Shown here: positions 22,501 to 34,809 of the stretch, piece after piece | Numbering within the stretch: position 1 is the first letter of the stretch | Layout of the letters: each line of letters starts with the position of its first letter | Origin: Macrostomum hystrix | Lineage: Eukaryota; Platyhelminthes; Macrostomidae | Assembly (NCBI GenBank): GCA_950097015.1 | Contig: CATNEN010000011.1 | Location: forward strand, 372,001-436,000 | Direction of reading: 5' to 3' | DNA: 64,000 bases | Position numbers and translations under genes: made by a program | Notes under the pieces: model-generated | What the model saw: the letters and a program-made list of their open reading frames with translations, nothing else | What the model was told of the DNA's origin: nothing | Database searches by the model: none

Positions 22501-23720
22501 CCTTCAAGCATTATAAATTACGGTAGCTTTGCCTTAGATAATTTGATAAAATTTTATTTTTATAGGTGTACTAAATATTTTTATCAGCAATGATGGCGTG
22601 TACATGAACTGCATCATCAATCACCTGCAAATGTTTTGCTTTGGGTCGAAGAATGCACGGTTTCTCTTTCTAAATGTCATTTTTTATTGTCACAACAGTT
22701 TTATCGTATTCATGCCATGCATAGGTAAGGCAAGAAGAATAATTTGAAACTGTGTAATTATTTTTACGGTCGAGTTTATACAACAACACTGTATTATGGT
22801 ATTGTATTGCACTGTATTGTACCGAGCAGGCATGCAATACAGAACAGTACTGTACATACTTATATTACATATATATACAGTATAGGGAATAACGCTTAGC
22901 AACTTCTGTTCTCGATTTACATGATAAATTAGTAAATTGTGCACATATGATTAACAAATGGAGAGTGAAAAGCATGAACTCAAGTGTAATAGCAATGGAT
23001 GGCTTTTTGATTATCAGATATTTATATTGATGATAAAAACAAGTTCTATAGTTTGAATAATCAAATCTTTATTAGTATATGCATTAATAAAGAGCGCTAC
23101 AAATTAAATTAAGCTAGTATATATGTCCGGACTAGTAAGATATAATACACGAGTATGCTGTGGAAACGAACCCAGATGTTGATTCTCCAACAAAAAACTG
23201 GGTGGTTTATCACACTCTTTAAAGATAATGCAAAACCGATTAGCAAACATAATTCACTGCTTATGTGCAGCCATTATCATGTTGCCTACGTAAGTTTGGC
23301 ACCAGAGTGGCTTTTCTCATCGCCTGGCAAGCAAAATTTCGAATATCTGGCCAACTTTTATCGACCTTCTGTACAGTCAATTACTGCAGGACATGCGAGC
23401 TAGCTTATGCCTGCTTGCTGTACACCAATCAAATGGAAGTGGTAAATTCATTATTTTTAGAAATATCTAGCTAGCTGAGCGCAAAAGCTACAGTGTATAT
23501 ATTGTGCCGCAATAAAAAGGAGGAACCGATTCCTACCAGTCGAGACTCTTCAGAAAAATCCTAAGTCCAGAGTGACATATTTGCGTAAGTGGACAAATAT
23601 TTGCTATCACTTTCTTGCATAATGTACGCTATGAAACAAAAACGTGCCTAACATTAGCTATAACGAGCCTTAGTGCTTCTAGTAAGGTAAGGTATAGGTA
23701 CTAAACGAACTTACGAGTAT
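19585..23720. other. AT-rich intergenic or 5' region without a recognisable gene
   Basis: Apart from the TIR element at 20280-20946, nothing coding was recognised. Open frames here are short, lysine- and phenylalanine-rich and without homology that I recognise. The unresolved first exon of the ankyrin/SOCS gene should be here. The palindrome-like taggccta recurs several times around 21820-21880. Confidence 0.6.
20280..20946. mobile_element. TA-flanked TIR element (MITE family M1), copy 1
   Basis: 667 bp starting GGGTAATGTATCATCAACC and ending with the near-inverse GGTTGATGATACACGACCC, flanked on each side by TA. It is closely similar along its length to copies at 48445-49087 and, inverted, 53619-54272. 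TA target sites and non-coding content suggest a Tc1/mariner-mobilised MITE. This solitary copy shows that M1 is an element independent of the large inverted repeat. Confidence 0.85.
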
Positions 23721-23734
23721 ATTACCAGCAGATC

Positions 23735-24214
23735 AGGGGAGGTGAGTGACAGAGCAGTTAACACGTTAGCCCCTCGCACCAAGGTCCCTGAGCTCAATTC
23801 CGCGGCGAGGCCACATTTAGCTCGTATTTGGGGCGCAGCCGCGGAGAGAAGTCACGTTGGCTTGTCATGCAATTTAGGCCCTTGAGGGCCAACCTCCAAG
23901 GCACAGTGAAAGTGTACACTGTCTGAGAAAGTCAGGGCAGATGTGCACACCTGTGTGAGCGAGTGCCTGCGCAGCATCTGAGTGTGTGCTCAGGAGTCAG
24001 TAAAATTGGCGGAATCGCCTCCTTACTGGCAGCGAGTCTAGTTTCATCCAATCATGTGCCATTGCCTAGAATTCACTTCGTGGCAATGGTCTTCAGACAA
24101 TGGCCAGCTATTACATGGAATTAATTGCCCCGTTGCAATAGGGTTGATGGAAATTTTAAGCAATGAACAATTAACTGCCCGCAGCCATCCTGAAATTATT
24201 GTTATTAATATTAG
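23735..24214 (+). mobile_element. tRNA-derived SINE (family S1), longest copy
   Basis: About 480 bp flanked by near-identical 12-bp duplications taccagcagatc (23723-23734) and taccatcagatc (24215-24226). The head is ggtgagtgacagagcag with a B-box-like gagctcaattcc. The body includes gccgcggagagaag and gtgtacactgtctgag, and the tail is attattgttattaatatt. It lies just upstream of the small secreted-protein gene. Confidence 0.85.
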
Positions 24215-24452
24215 TACCATCAGATCTCTGTCATTTACTATTTTAGCAGGCTTGAGATGAACAGAAAAATTGAGAAACTGAGAACTGAGGAGGATGAGAA
24301 ATGAATTTAGACCACTGCTGCGAGAATCAGATGCGCTTTTGCTTAAAAAATACGTTCATATTACGTTAACAAATACTCTATTAAATTGTTGCAATTTAAA
24401 ATAACTTTGACCGATTTGACCTATTCACCAGGACCAAGCAACCGCCAAAAGA

Positions 24453-24740
24453 ATGCTGTTCCTGACTGTCCTGCTGCTGGCTCTGGCCTGCACGTCAGTG
24501 AATGCGAATCCCATTGAGAACAGTGACCACATCTTTACCCAGATTGACCAGGCTGCTGACTTTGAATTCAACTGCCTGACGGTGAGCTCTGACAGGAAGA
24601 TGTGCCTCACAAGGCTGTTGATCGAGGGCCGCTGCGAGGCGGCCACTTTGGGCACTCCGGCAAAGGTAGCCGCCTGCCTAATGGCCGCCTGCGGTGGTTC
24701 CGCTGCTGAGTACGAGAGGTGCATCAAGGCTGCCGCTTGA
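24453..24740 (+). CDS. Small secreted protein with six cysteines, single exon
   Basis: A 95-residue protein of unrecognised family. Residues 1 to about 18 are a clear signal peptide (MLFLTVLLLALACTSVNA). The mature part has six cysteines, in FNC, KMC, GRC, AAC, AAC and ERC contexts, enough for three disulfides, and an Ala-rich helical C-terminal half ending CIKAAA. It is not obviously a toxin, defensin or protease inhibitor. The reading frame has no intron, unlike every other host gene here. The sequence ttgacctattcaccag just before 24431 looks like a splice acceptor and could receive a spliced leader or an upstream non-coding exon. AATAAA follows 131 bases after the stop. It could be a glandular or mucosal secreted peptide; its function is unknown. 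Confidence 0.75.
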   Translation: MLFLTVLLLALACTSVNANPIENSDHIFTQIDQAADFEFNCLTVSSDRKMCLTRLLIEGRCEAATLGTPAKVAACLMAACGGSAAEYERCIKAAA

Positions 24741-24870
24741 GAAGGGAAAACTAAGCGCTCTGTCGACACAGCTTTAATTACACGCACTGTAATTTAGGTC
24801 AATCTGGACTTGTGCTAGAGATGTGCTCTCTATGACTCTGTACACAAAGTTTGTAGACAACAGCTAATTC

Positions 24871-24876
24871 AATAAA
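24871..24876 (+). terminator. Poly(A) signal of the small secreted-protein gene
   Basis: A canonical AATAAA, 131 bases downstream of the TGA at 24738-24740, in the right place to end a short single-exon transcript. Confidence 0.6.
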
Positions 24877-24899
24877 AAGTTAACTGTGTCTCGGATAAA

Positions 24900-25630
24900 G
24901 TAGGCTTACTTTGTGCTCAATAACTTCTTGCTTATGTTCGTGCAGATAATTAAATGTAACCTGGAGAAAGCATCACTTTCGAAACGTCTAAACACTATTT
25001 AGATAGTGTTCAACTGAAATGAAGAACCGAAAAGTAACGACATTCTTTCGCGTTTCAGCTTTGCATTTGTCAAACATCTGACATGAATACAAAGCCTGTG
25101 AAAGTCTAATCGTAACTAAATTTTCATTAAATATGCAAAATTACGATTTGAAGCAATCGTTATTATGTACACTTTTAACAGAACAGTTTAGAGTAAGTTG
25201 TTATTAATTCTCATTTGAGAAGTCTTGCAATAAGAACGTTGATTGAAGACTATCTACAGAAATATGAAAAATACGAAAACTTAAAAGTTTGGATTAAGAA
25301 ATTTAAAAAAGCAAAAAACCTACTAAAACAAGCTTTATAAAGATAGGCCAGGAAACTAAAAAGCAAATCCATGTCGAAAATCAATGCCACAGAAACAACA
25401 AAAACAAAGGTTCAAGAAAAGTCGTAATTTTGTAAATCAAAGTTTATGTTTAAATATTGTCACTAGCTGCTGAGATCCAGTTTTCTTCTTAAATTTGAAG
25501 AACAGTTTGAAGAATCTTATGGCTCAAAGTTCGGTCTTTTCTGCCCAAAATACAGGCCACATATTGCGCAATATGTTTAAGACATACTACTTTAAGTAAG
25601 TAAGGTATATTCACTGTTGCTACTGTTCAT
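24900..25630. other. Intergenic stretch with no gene seen
   Basis: AT-rich DNA between the secreted-protein gene (+) and the 3' end of the formin (-), which converge on it. No repeat, RNA gene or further coding exon was recognised. Confidence 0.5.
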
Positions 25631-25666
25631 ATGATTGTTATTGTGGGCTCGAAAGATAAAAGGAAG

Positions 25667-28600
25667 TTAACTTTGCCGAACCCCAGGAGAAGCCACATTC
25701 TTTCTTGCTGCAACAGGAGTCGATCTGCAGCTGGATGGCTGCGACTGTTGCCGTCGCCGTTGCTGTTGCTGCTGCTTCTGCTGCTGTTTCTGCTGCTGCT
25801 GTGTTTGCTGCTTTTCAACTGTCGATTTGGTAGCCTTTGATGCTGAGAAAGACGAAGATGTCAGGCGATCGAAAACCGAAGCCGATCGGGACGACGTCAT
25901 CTTTGTCGGTCTTGGAGTCATAGGCGGCGTCGGCGGAGTAGAAATTTGGCGTTTGCCAGCTGCCGTTGAATCAGCTGAACATCCTTTTTGTCCAGCTCTG
26001 ATTTGCTCAGTCTTTTTCAGCTCACTCCCGTCCTGTGCATTTCCGTTTCTAGATTCACTTCCAGTTACGTGAGCAGGTCCATTGCGCCGTTGGAACAGCG
26101 AATGTACGGCCGTCTGCTGGATGCATCGCAAACTACCACTATCTGGCTTGGATGATTTTCTAGAGGCCAAAGGTGACATAGTGGCACAGGTTGTTGTTGA
26201 TCCGGTGGGAACGCGGCTAACAACTAGACGACCGCCAGCGCCGATGGAGGCGCGTAGCAACGTCGGCGCCGGAGAGATAAGCGGCACTGGCAGTCGTGAC
26301 TGAGGCAGCGGTCGTGAACTTAACTGGTAGAGACCAAGTGAGTCGTTGAACTTCAAACTGTCAATGCACGGGTCTTCGTTAAGAACATCGACTGGGCGCA
26401 TGGGAAAATGTGCTGCCGGGCCAATGGCACGGTAGAAGCCGCAAGGTCCTGGTGGCGCAGTGATTGGTGAGCATACGCGCAACTCTGGTCGACGACGAAT
26501 AACAACCGAGGTTGCAGGTTCTGAGGATGCCGGCACCACTTGGTCGGTGGCCCGGTCCAGGATTGGAGGTTCTGGAAGTGGAGGCAACGGCTGGGTGGTT
26601 TCCACCTGAATTCTAAGGCCCAGAATTCGAGCATAGAGCAGCTCGTGAGTAGGTGACGAGGCAGCAGCAGCAAGAGCCGCTGCAGCTGCTGCTACCGCGT
26701 AGCCGCATCGATGAGTCGAGGGTGGCGTTGGAGGCGGTTTCTGAGAGTCGATTTCGCCGAAGGCAGTTCGTCGACGACGTCGCGCTGAGCGACCGCCGGC
26801 AATCGTCGAAACGGCAAAGTGACGCAGAGCAGCCTCGAGCTCGCAGGACGACGTTGACGATGCAGATGATGAATTTGAAGAGCTAGAAAGTGATGAGTGC
26901 TCAGTGAAAATGCCGCTGTCGACAGAAACTAGCGAAGCAGCATCATCAGCTGCTACAGATGCTGAAGTCGTTTCAAAGTACATAGAGACACTCTGAACAT
27001 CTGGGAAAGCTGCTGGGACGGCTGAGTTGTGACGAGCGCTGCTCACTTTGCTTCCTGGAAGAGAAGTTATGATGTGGAAGCTTTTTAATGAAGAGAGCTG
27101 ATGAGCAAGTGTGGGAGATTGTTTAGGTTTGAAAGTAATTGAAAATATTTAAAAACTAAAAATCAAATGAGGCCAAAACTTACGCTGCCTCTGCAGCCGG
27201 AGCATGTTAGTGTGATAGCTGGCCTCCTCCTGATCCAGGTTGGCCAGAAAGGTGGCCAGAACACTGAAGCAGTCCCCTAGTTGGAAGGTGGCCCGCTCTT
27301 CGCAGAAGTATTCCGCCAGGTTTGTCCTCTCTTCATGAAGAGTCTCCAAGCGCTCCTGAGCGAGCTTCAGTTCGTGCCTCGCTTTCTGTGAATCAACGGG
27401 CACGGAGTTCCTTTGGCTGCAGTCGCGATGTTCGCGAAATTTCGGGAGAACTATTCTAGACGAAAAGCTAATCCTAAATTTCCGTACAGCCTCGTGCTGC
27501 TTTCGACATCGCTTCCTATACTTTTGTGTTCTCCCGAAAAGATACGCCTCTGCCTTTGCGTTGACTCCAAGGAGTACGAGCTACATGGCTTAACAACTAC
27601 GAGCTAGAACAAAAAGCAAACCATAATACAAACCTGCAGAAAGGTTGCCATGCCTCTGCGAAAATCATCATTCACCAGCTTCATCTGACTTTGCATCTGT
27701 CCGATACGATCAGTAAAACTGGACACATCGCTGGCAATTCCATCAACGTTTACTCTGAGAAAATAAAGAATTTGAGTTTTGAGTTGAGAGATGGCCAAAC
27801 TTGTTGGGGAAACTTTCTCCGATGGACTGTAACTACAGTACCGAAATGTGTAAAAATTGACTGTGCGTCGGGATACTTACTTGGCAGCAGACGCCAAATT
27901 TGGCATAGAGGATTTCAGCTCGAGCAGGAATTCATGATTCTGCCTTGCAATGGCCTGAAGTTGGTTTCAGCATGGATTTTTGTAACATTTAAGCATTGAA
28001 GCTATGTGCTTTACATTCTGGTGTGTGAGCAAATAAACTTGCAAAGAAAACAACTAATATTTGCATGCATCAAAATACGGGGTCTCTTAACACTATGTGC
28101 GAATATTTATGCTTTTGCCCTTAATACAAACAGAAAAAAAGCTGACAGAACGACTTGTTAACTGGCCAACCAGCTTATTTCTGTTGTAAATAACCTGGCT
28201 GTCAAGCAAATCAAATGAAAATACTGCGAACATATCACGGCTACTTTGCACCTGCAAACATGCGCATTCTTTGGTCAGTTCTCGATAGACAAAAGTGAAA
28301 CCGAGAGAGTGCAGTGCACTGGCTGAATGGCTGGCCAACCATCAGGCGGAAGATTTTCTTGCAAACGACAGCCCTCGCACACAAACTGCGATCACCTCGA
28401 AGCGTGATATTTTACACCGAACGTGCCAACAGATTTGCGCAGAAATAGTGAGGTCCACTCTGGCACTTTAAATAAGGGACAGAAGAAACGCGAGCCAAGT
28501 GCAATTTCGCAAATTACCTCGTAGAGAAAGGTGAGAAGGCTCAGTCGGCTGTTGGCAGCGGCTTTGATGTCGCCCAGTTTGGTCAGGCTGTGCAGCCGAA

Positions 28601-31600
28601 ATCCGGAGGCGTTGCCGAGCTGCGCCGCGCCCTGGGAGGCAAGAGGGACATTTTTAAATTATCAAGCTTCAGCCTTTGACATGCACCTGATTATAAACCC
28701 CTGAAAGCATATTGTTCTAATAGTTGAAAGAACATGCCATCAAACAATCCTATTAAGCCACATCTGATGTAAGAATAATATAATAATTTTTACCGAGTTC
28801 AAATAGTTTCCGATCTTCAATATCAGATGCAGAACGTCGCGAAGACTTTGGGAGTGCAGAATGTCTGGCAAAAAAAGTGAATTTTAATTAAAGTTTGGTC
28901 GTCGAAACTTAATTGGGATAGGAATTTTATTAACGCTAGGAATTTTAGAGTAAACTCACCTCGACAGGTTTCAATTACAGTGCAAATGCTTGCTGAGGTG
29001 TCCTCCATCTGTGCTAGGTATTCCGCGCGAGTTAGCTGCATCTCCAGGTGGCAGCCAAAACTAAAAAAGACTTTCGTATATCAGTACCAAAGATAAGGAC
29101 TTATCAATAGTGCTTTTGATTAGCTTAAATTCAAGCGTGGTAGAAACCAACAGTGAGGAAGTGTAGATAGAGATGAGTGAAAGAGAGTCAAGCCAAAGCT
29201 TAGGGGTTCTGAAAGCCACCGGCCATATCAATATGAAGCCGTTAGCTCTCGATGGTATTTCGCTAACGGCTTGATGCAGTTTCCGTTTTAAATGCCAAGT
29301 CACCAAAGTTATGATAACAGGGAACTGCGTGCAAAGCCACGCAACTAGCATTCAGGTACTGCTGCCCGGCTAGCAAATATTTATGGCTCCCAATTTGGTG
29401 GCTTGGGAACAAATCAAGCCAGGAGGCAAGGTGAATACAGCTGATGGGTGCGTGTTCTGCAAGTCATTCAGCAGCTTACGAGCCGTAACTTCATTCAACA
29501 GAATCGGAGAACAAAAGTGCACGGCTCTTGGGATGGGTGAGGGTGCAATCTAGAGGGCAGTGAAGGTGTACGTTTCATCCCGCGCTGAAGATGTTTGCTT
29601 GGTTGGGCCCACTGGTCGTATGGAGCTCTGAACTTGACATTTACACCGCCGGCGAGACATTTGCTGCAGTGCTGAAGATTGAGGGCCAGACAAACTAGAA
29701 CCGAACGGCGAAACTTTTGCAGGTAAACTATTAGCTGTTTTAGTTTTAAAGTATTCCGTTCGTCAGGTTAAAAAATATGAGATTTTGGAGGGGCCGTTGA
29801 TTTTGTTAAAACTGTTTAAAGTAATAGTTCATTTTCATGTAATAGAGTCAGGAAAATGTGTTTTTTCATCACTACCGTGAAATAACTAACCTAGTAAATT
29901 ACAAATAAAGCATTCACTTACTGTTGATTTCGAGAAAGCAGAAACACAAATTTTGTCGCCGTATCTAACCGCTCCGGATCGCCCTGGTAACTGGTCACGC
30001 GGCTCAACTCGGTACTGTCCGGCAGATTCTTCAGCAATTCCTTCAGCTGATTGGCTGTCAAGCTTTCATTGGATGTGGCTCCGTTCTGGTGTTCGCCTAG
30101 CAGCCACTGAACCGTGCTTTCCACTGGTTGACGAAACTGGCGCAGCAGGATGCTTAGGCTAAGCGACTTTCTCTGGTCTAGGAGAGAGATCTGCCAAATG
30201 GAACAATTTGGGTTTGATTCCTCACAAATAAACTAATACACTTCATTTTAGACAATAGGGAATGAAATACGCATGTAATGAAAAATCCTTAACGAGAAAG
30301 CAGTTCAAACTGTCTATCACAGATGGGAAGTTTTTACCGGACTCGAGCTCTATTTCGCGGCGAGGCCACATTTAGTTGGGTCACAGCCGCGGAGAGAAGG
30401 CTTGGGGACTTGTTAGGCTCGTCCTTAAGAGGCCAACCTCCAAGGCACAATGAAAGGCTGTAAATCATGAAGAACTGTAACACAACTGTAAAAGCTTAAC
30501 TAACTGTAAAATGAGTCACTACCAACGCTAGCTATTTTCAAATGGTTGGGTTGGGACCGATTCCAGCCCCCAATTCATGGACTGAAGAGCTGTACGCAGC
30601 CTGCGGATGGTCTGGGTTGTGTCACTGGCTGTACATCTGGCACAACTGGGTTCGGTGCGATTTCTTTGTGTCTCTTAATAGTACGTAGCAGAAGTACCTG
30701 TACAAAACAATAGCAGATGTGTCCACTTCACGCTCTATGCGCAAACTATTGAAGTAATTTTCTATGTACATGTATGAAAACCATGGAAAGTCTTCGTACC
30801 AACCGAATTAGGCCCGTCGAGACAAACCATCAGAGCCTGTCCTTTTTATGGCATCCCCGAGCATACAAAGGAGTTGGATCAGAGGATCAGTGGGTGTGAA
30901 AAAAATACTGCACAAAAATGAGCGTCCCAGCGGAAACTAGTTGCCGCTCGATGATTCAGCGCACCTGGAATCGCATCGCTCGCTTAGACCTTTCTTTTGG
31001 CTATACTAGAGACGTGTTTCGTTTTCTTAAGTCTAATCCCTAGTAAACCCCAGTAGTTGTGGCAGTTTAGCCGCATCTGCGCAACTAGCAGAATTCGGTT
31101 TCGTTGCCGGTGTACAGAAACGAAGATAAGCGGTGACATTTTTGCCTGCTACAAGAAGGATGCATTGGATCACACCAAGGTGTTGTATTCTTTGGTAGGA
31201 CGTTAGATCAGTCAGGGCTGGTGGGTCTAGTTCTTTGGCTGTTTAAAAGTAAAATATATGATGTCTCTCAACATCCTTCTTTGTAAATTAAAGCGTACTA
31301 GAAAGTTGAAATTGCGAAACGCAAGAAACACCTCTTAGAGCTCAGAAAATTATTAAATGCTTTCTAAAAGTCCTCCTAAGTCCTCCTTAGTCCTCCTAAA
31401 ACAGAGGACTTTCCATTGTCCTGGAGTTTCATTAAAATGATATTGAAATTCATTAGAAAGCTCGCAAAAGCAAAATCTGTTATTAAAGCACGAGCTTACG
31501 TAAGCACACCATTAAGTACTCCAATAAAGGTAATTGAGTACCCCACTTCAAAACTTTAAATCCACCAAAGAGCCGGAATAGACTGAAAATTTTCTTACCT

Positions 31601-32045
31601 CCTGAGTCCTGTCTGAGCTCATTCGTCTGCTGAAGTCACTGCCGCAGCCATGGCCCATTCCAACGCCGTCTTGTCGATCCTCTCTCACGCTGAAGAGCTC
31701 CTCAAGCTGTTGGAAGTCAACTTCCAGCTGCTCGCCTAGCAGAGACGGCTGATACTGCTGGTGCAGCGGCTGAAAATGTTGCTGCTGCTGATGATGTAAG
31801 TGCGAGTAAGGATGCAAAGAATGACTCCAAACTGTCTGCTTGCCGCGCAGCCTGCTGTGAGGCACGGCGGACCAGGCTAGCTTCTTGAGCTTGACGCGAG
31901 TGGTGGTAGAGCAAGCTGACACTTCGTTCGGAGGAGCCAGAGGCGGCGGGGGCGGCGGGGGAGGAGGAGGAGGCGGCGGCGGTGGTGGCGGAGGCGGCAG
32001 TGATGGCGGCTCGCCGGTATTGCTTGCCATCTGTTCTGCTGGCAT
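25667..32045 (-). CDS. FHDC1: FHDC1-type formin (FH1-FH2), nine exons
   Basis: Formins nucleate and elongate actin filaments; FHDC1 (INF1) also binds microtubules. Exons in coding order: 32045-31599, 30190-29922, 29060-28960, 28864-28794, 28631-28518, 27954-27881, 27754-27634, 27385-27184, 27054-25667. The phases close exactly, giving 928 residues. ATG 32045 is the first in a frame open back to a stop at 32102. Residues 13-40 hold a polyproline FH1 run directly followed by FH2 (LKKLAWSAVPHSRLRGKQTVW). FH2 continues with ISLLDQRKSLSLSILLRQFR, LTANQLKELLKNLP, ILHSQSLRDVLHLILKIGNY, QLGNASGFRLHSLTKLGDIK and LAEYFCEERATFQLGDCFSV. No GTPase-binding or inhibitory domain precedes FH1, which is the FHDC1 layout. 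The 462-residue C-terminal exon is Ser/Pro-rich with a poly-Gln tract and no recognised domain. INF2 is the nearest alternative. Confidence 0.9.
30340..30460 (+). mobile_element. 5'-truncated SINE fragment (family S1)
   Basis: It matches the S1 body from the B-box region (gactcgagctctatttcgcgg) through gccgcggagagaaggcttgg to tccaaggcacaatgaaag. The A-box half of the head is missing. It lies in the first formin intron (30191-31598). An S2-like body fragment follows at about 30575-30690. Confidence 0.7.
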
Positions 32046-32102
32046 TGTGGCAGCCGCTGCTGCTGCTGAAGGCCGTTCTAAAATCGAATCACTCCTCTGT
32101 TA

Positions 32103-34440
32103 CTCATGGACAGAGATCAGGAAAAAAGAAGACTGGCAGTCCTGCTGAAATGAAGCAGCTTGTTGGGTGGGGGCTATTTGTGCGATGCGAGGGCGGAGAG
32201 TGGGAGGAAGTGGGCCAGAGAAGTTGGCCACACTGTTCTAACCAAAGCCGTTGGCCCAATGCGAGCGAGGCAGCGAATGCCACACGCTATTGTATAATGG
32301 ACAGCGTTGCGAAGCGAATACAGTAGTAATCTGAATCTACAAAAACTAACGTCTGTGAAAATCCTGCACCTGTTCTAGGCTTCATACTAGGCACCCGTTA
32401 CACTAGCCGAAGTAAAAATGATTTAGAAATTTGTATTTGCTGCTGCAGGTTGTTTTAAACATATTCTGTGAACGACCTCATCTTATTGAAGCCACTAAAC
32501 CGCCAGTTCGGTTCCGAAATTGAATTGGTATTGCGTGCACCAGGGTTTAGGATCTTTGGTACAGTTTACCCTAGTATTCTGCAGATTCTATCATTTTTTG
32601 AGGCGCATGTTTTTTCGATGCAGTATATCCGTTTTTCTCCTAAAACCTAGATTTTCTAGTTATTCTGAAGTCGTTATTTCGTTCTACTTCGATCGTTTTT
32701 TAATTCTGCGAAACTCATTATTAAGCCACTTTCTTAGAGTTTGATAAAAGCATTGCAACTACTAAAAAGTTTTGATAAAATCACACACCCTGTAGCACTA
32801 TAAAAGTGGAAACTTTCAGCTCTGAAAAAAATGGTAGCCTGAAATACTCATACTGTTGTCGGCAAAACGTTTGCGCATGAGGCTTGCGTTCAATCAGGAG
32901 AAAAATAAAAAACTAGCCAAATTCCTTATTCTTTCACACACAATGCTAATGACGAGAGATCAAAAGCAGCGCCTACCGATCTACCGCAAGGAACGGTGAT
33001 TGGCGGGAAGCAGGCAGGCTGTAAATGCATCATATTCAGCTCACAAGCTTGACAGTCTGGTACCGCCAGTCTACAGAGCCCCAATATGTGCCTGAGAAAC
33101 TGCTTTCGTGGCAGCACTCGGTCGGTCACACTGCAGCCGAACTACAAGAACGAATGCAGCGCTAAAAGTCCGCAGGCTAGGCTGGCTTTGCAAAACATTT
33201 AGTTACCAATACAGCCCAGTTTGCAGTCACGCCCGTCAGTTGCCGGGACTTATGGCAGCAGAAAAAAGGCCAATAAGCGTGTGACTCAATAGAGCGCAAC
33301 AATTCATCATAATTTAAACCATTTTCTACTAGAGCCGTCACGAGTTGCTTCACTAAATCTTGGCCGTTGAGTTTGCGCCGCGCTGAAAAATTAGCATAAA
33401 ATAGTAGTTCTCATAGCTCTGTTTGCGTACTTGCATACCCCTTGCTTTTTGTGTCGTGTCAAGGCGCTTTTGGAGTACGCACAGTAATTTATGATTTTCA
33501 TTTCTGGTGTCACTTTATTCAAGCGAGTGTGAAGATTGCATTATTATTTCACCGGTCTAGCAACAGCCTTAATTATTGTTGATAGTTTCTGGCAAAGTAA
33601 ATCTACATTGGATAGCTAATCACTGAGCTATTGAAACTGCTGGTTTCTTCTTGAATTCCCAAGAGAATTGCTAAAGACAGAAAAATAAGTTTGCCTCTTC
33701 GGGACAAATTAGCGAATTGGAGGGGTTGAATTTTGCTAGGAGAAGGAAGACAGTGACCTCACTTGACCCCTCGTGGGGGGTCGCGGTCTGGGCACCTTCT
33801 GTCTCGTGGTCTTATTGCACAATTGTATTGCTGGATGCTAGGAATTCTATAAAGTTTAGTTTTAGAGCAGAGAGCATTCATAGACGAAGCGTTCCCTCCT
33901 CGCGGGCACAGCTGGACGTTTGTTTATTTTCTTTGAAGAGCTTCAGCGCCTCCATGATTCTATGCCGAACCGCGAAACCATTCGTAGTAAAATTTGGGTA
34001 GGCAAATAGGAATTCGAGTATATGCCATTTTGCACTCGTAGCTTACGTGCAGAGCTTACGAAGAGCGACTTCGGCGATAGAGCGACTGGGTGAAACCTGA
34101 AACCTGAAGCTTTAATTTTTATTCACACTAAATTTGCAGAAGATGGCATACCTTCTCTCATTTGTGCTGGTGCGAGTTCTCAAACAGTCACATATTGTTT
34201 ATTTGCGAGACACTTAATCCCATCATGGCTTTACTCCCCACATGCATTAGCTCTATAGTGGAAATTCCCCAGTCTATGGAATAAGCAGCCCTTTGTTCGC
34301 GAATTACACTGATTGCTCCTTTGGCCCGAAAGGGCTTAATTACATTTTTATGTAGGCGATAAAATTTAAGACTTTACATGCCTGTTTTGTCCCTTCTAGT
34401 ACACACCTGAAACACGGATAACATGCCCTGATGGGACAGA
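32103..34440. other. Upstream region of the formin, no gene seen
   Basis: The formin promoter and 5' UTR must lie at the start of this stretch, but no TATA box or initiator could be assigned. The rest shows no coding exons or repeats that I recognised. Confidence 0.5.
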
Positions 34441-34462
34441 TATAACATGTTAAGCGTGGTTT

Positions 34463-34793
34463 AATAAAAATAATTACAGGAGGGCTGCGGGCAATCACAT
34501 CGTTTGGTGACAGCAGACGCGCAGCCAGCGAGAAGGCAATTCGGCGAATTTCGCTTACTCGTGAGCACACATACAGATAATGTACGCAGACACAAGTGTG
34601 TACATCTGCCCTGACTTTCTCAGGCAGTGTACACTATCACTGTGCCTAGGGGCTTGGCCAAGTTGCTCGACGAGTCCCCAAGCCTTCTCTCCGCGGCTGC
34701 GCCCCTAATGAATATGGCCTCGCCACGGAATCGAGCACAGGGACCTTGGTGCGAGAGGCAAACGCGCTAGACAGCTCTGCCACTTACCCCCCC
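34463..34793 (-). mobile_element. tRNA-derived SINE (family S1), full copy with target duplication
   Basis: 331 bp between near-identical 13-bp duplications ttaagcgtggttt (34450-34462) and ttaactgtggttt (34795-34807). The tRNA-like head is at the 34793 end. The tail contains aataaaaataattacagg and the conserved ggagggctgcgggcaat also present in the 7508-7859 copy. Confidence 0.87.
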
Positions 34794-34809
34794 TTTAACT
34801 GTGGTTTTC

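Noticed and set aside
27185-27416. An acceptor at 27417 giving a longer formin exon
   Set aside because: It would put the exon out of phase with the previous one and hit a stop; the acceptor at 27386 restores both the phase and the FH2 spacing.
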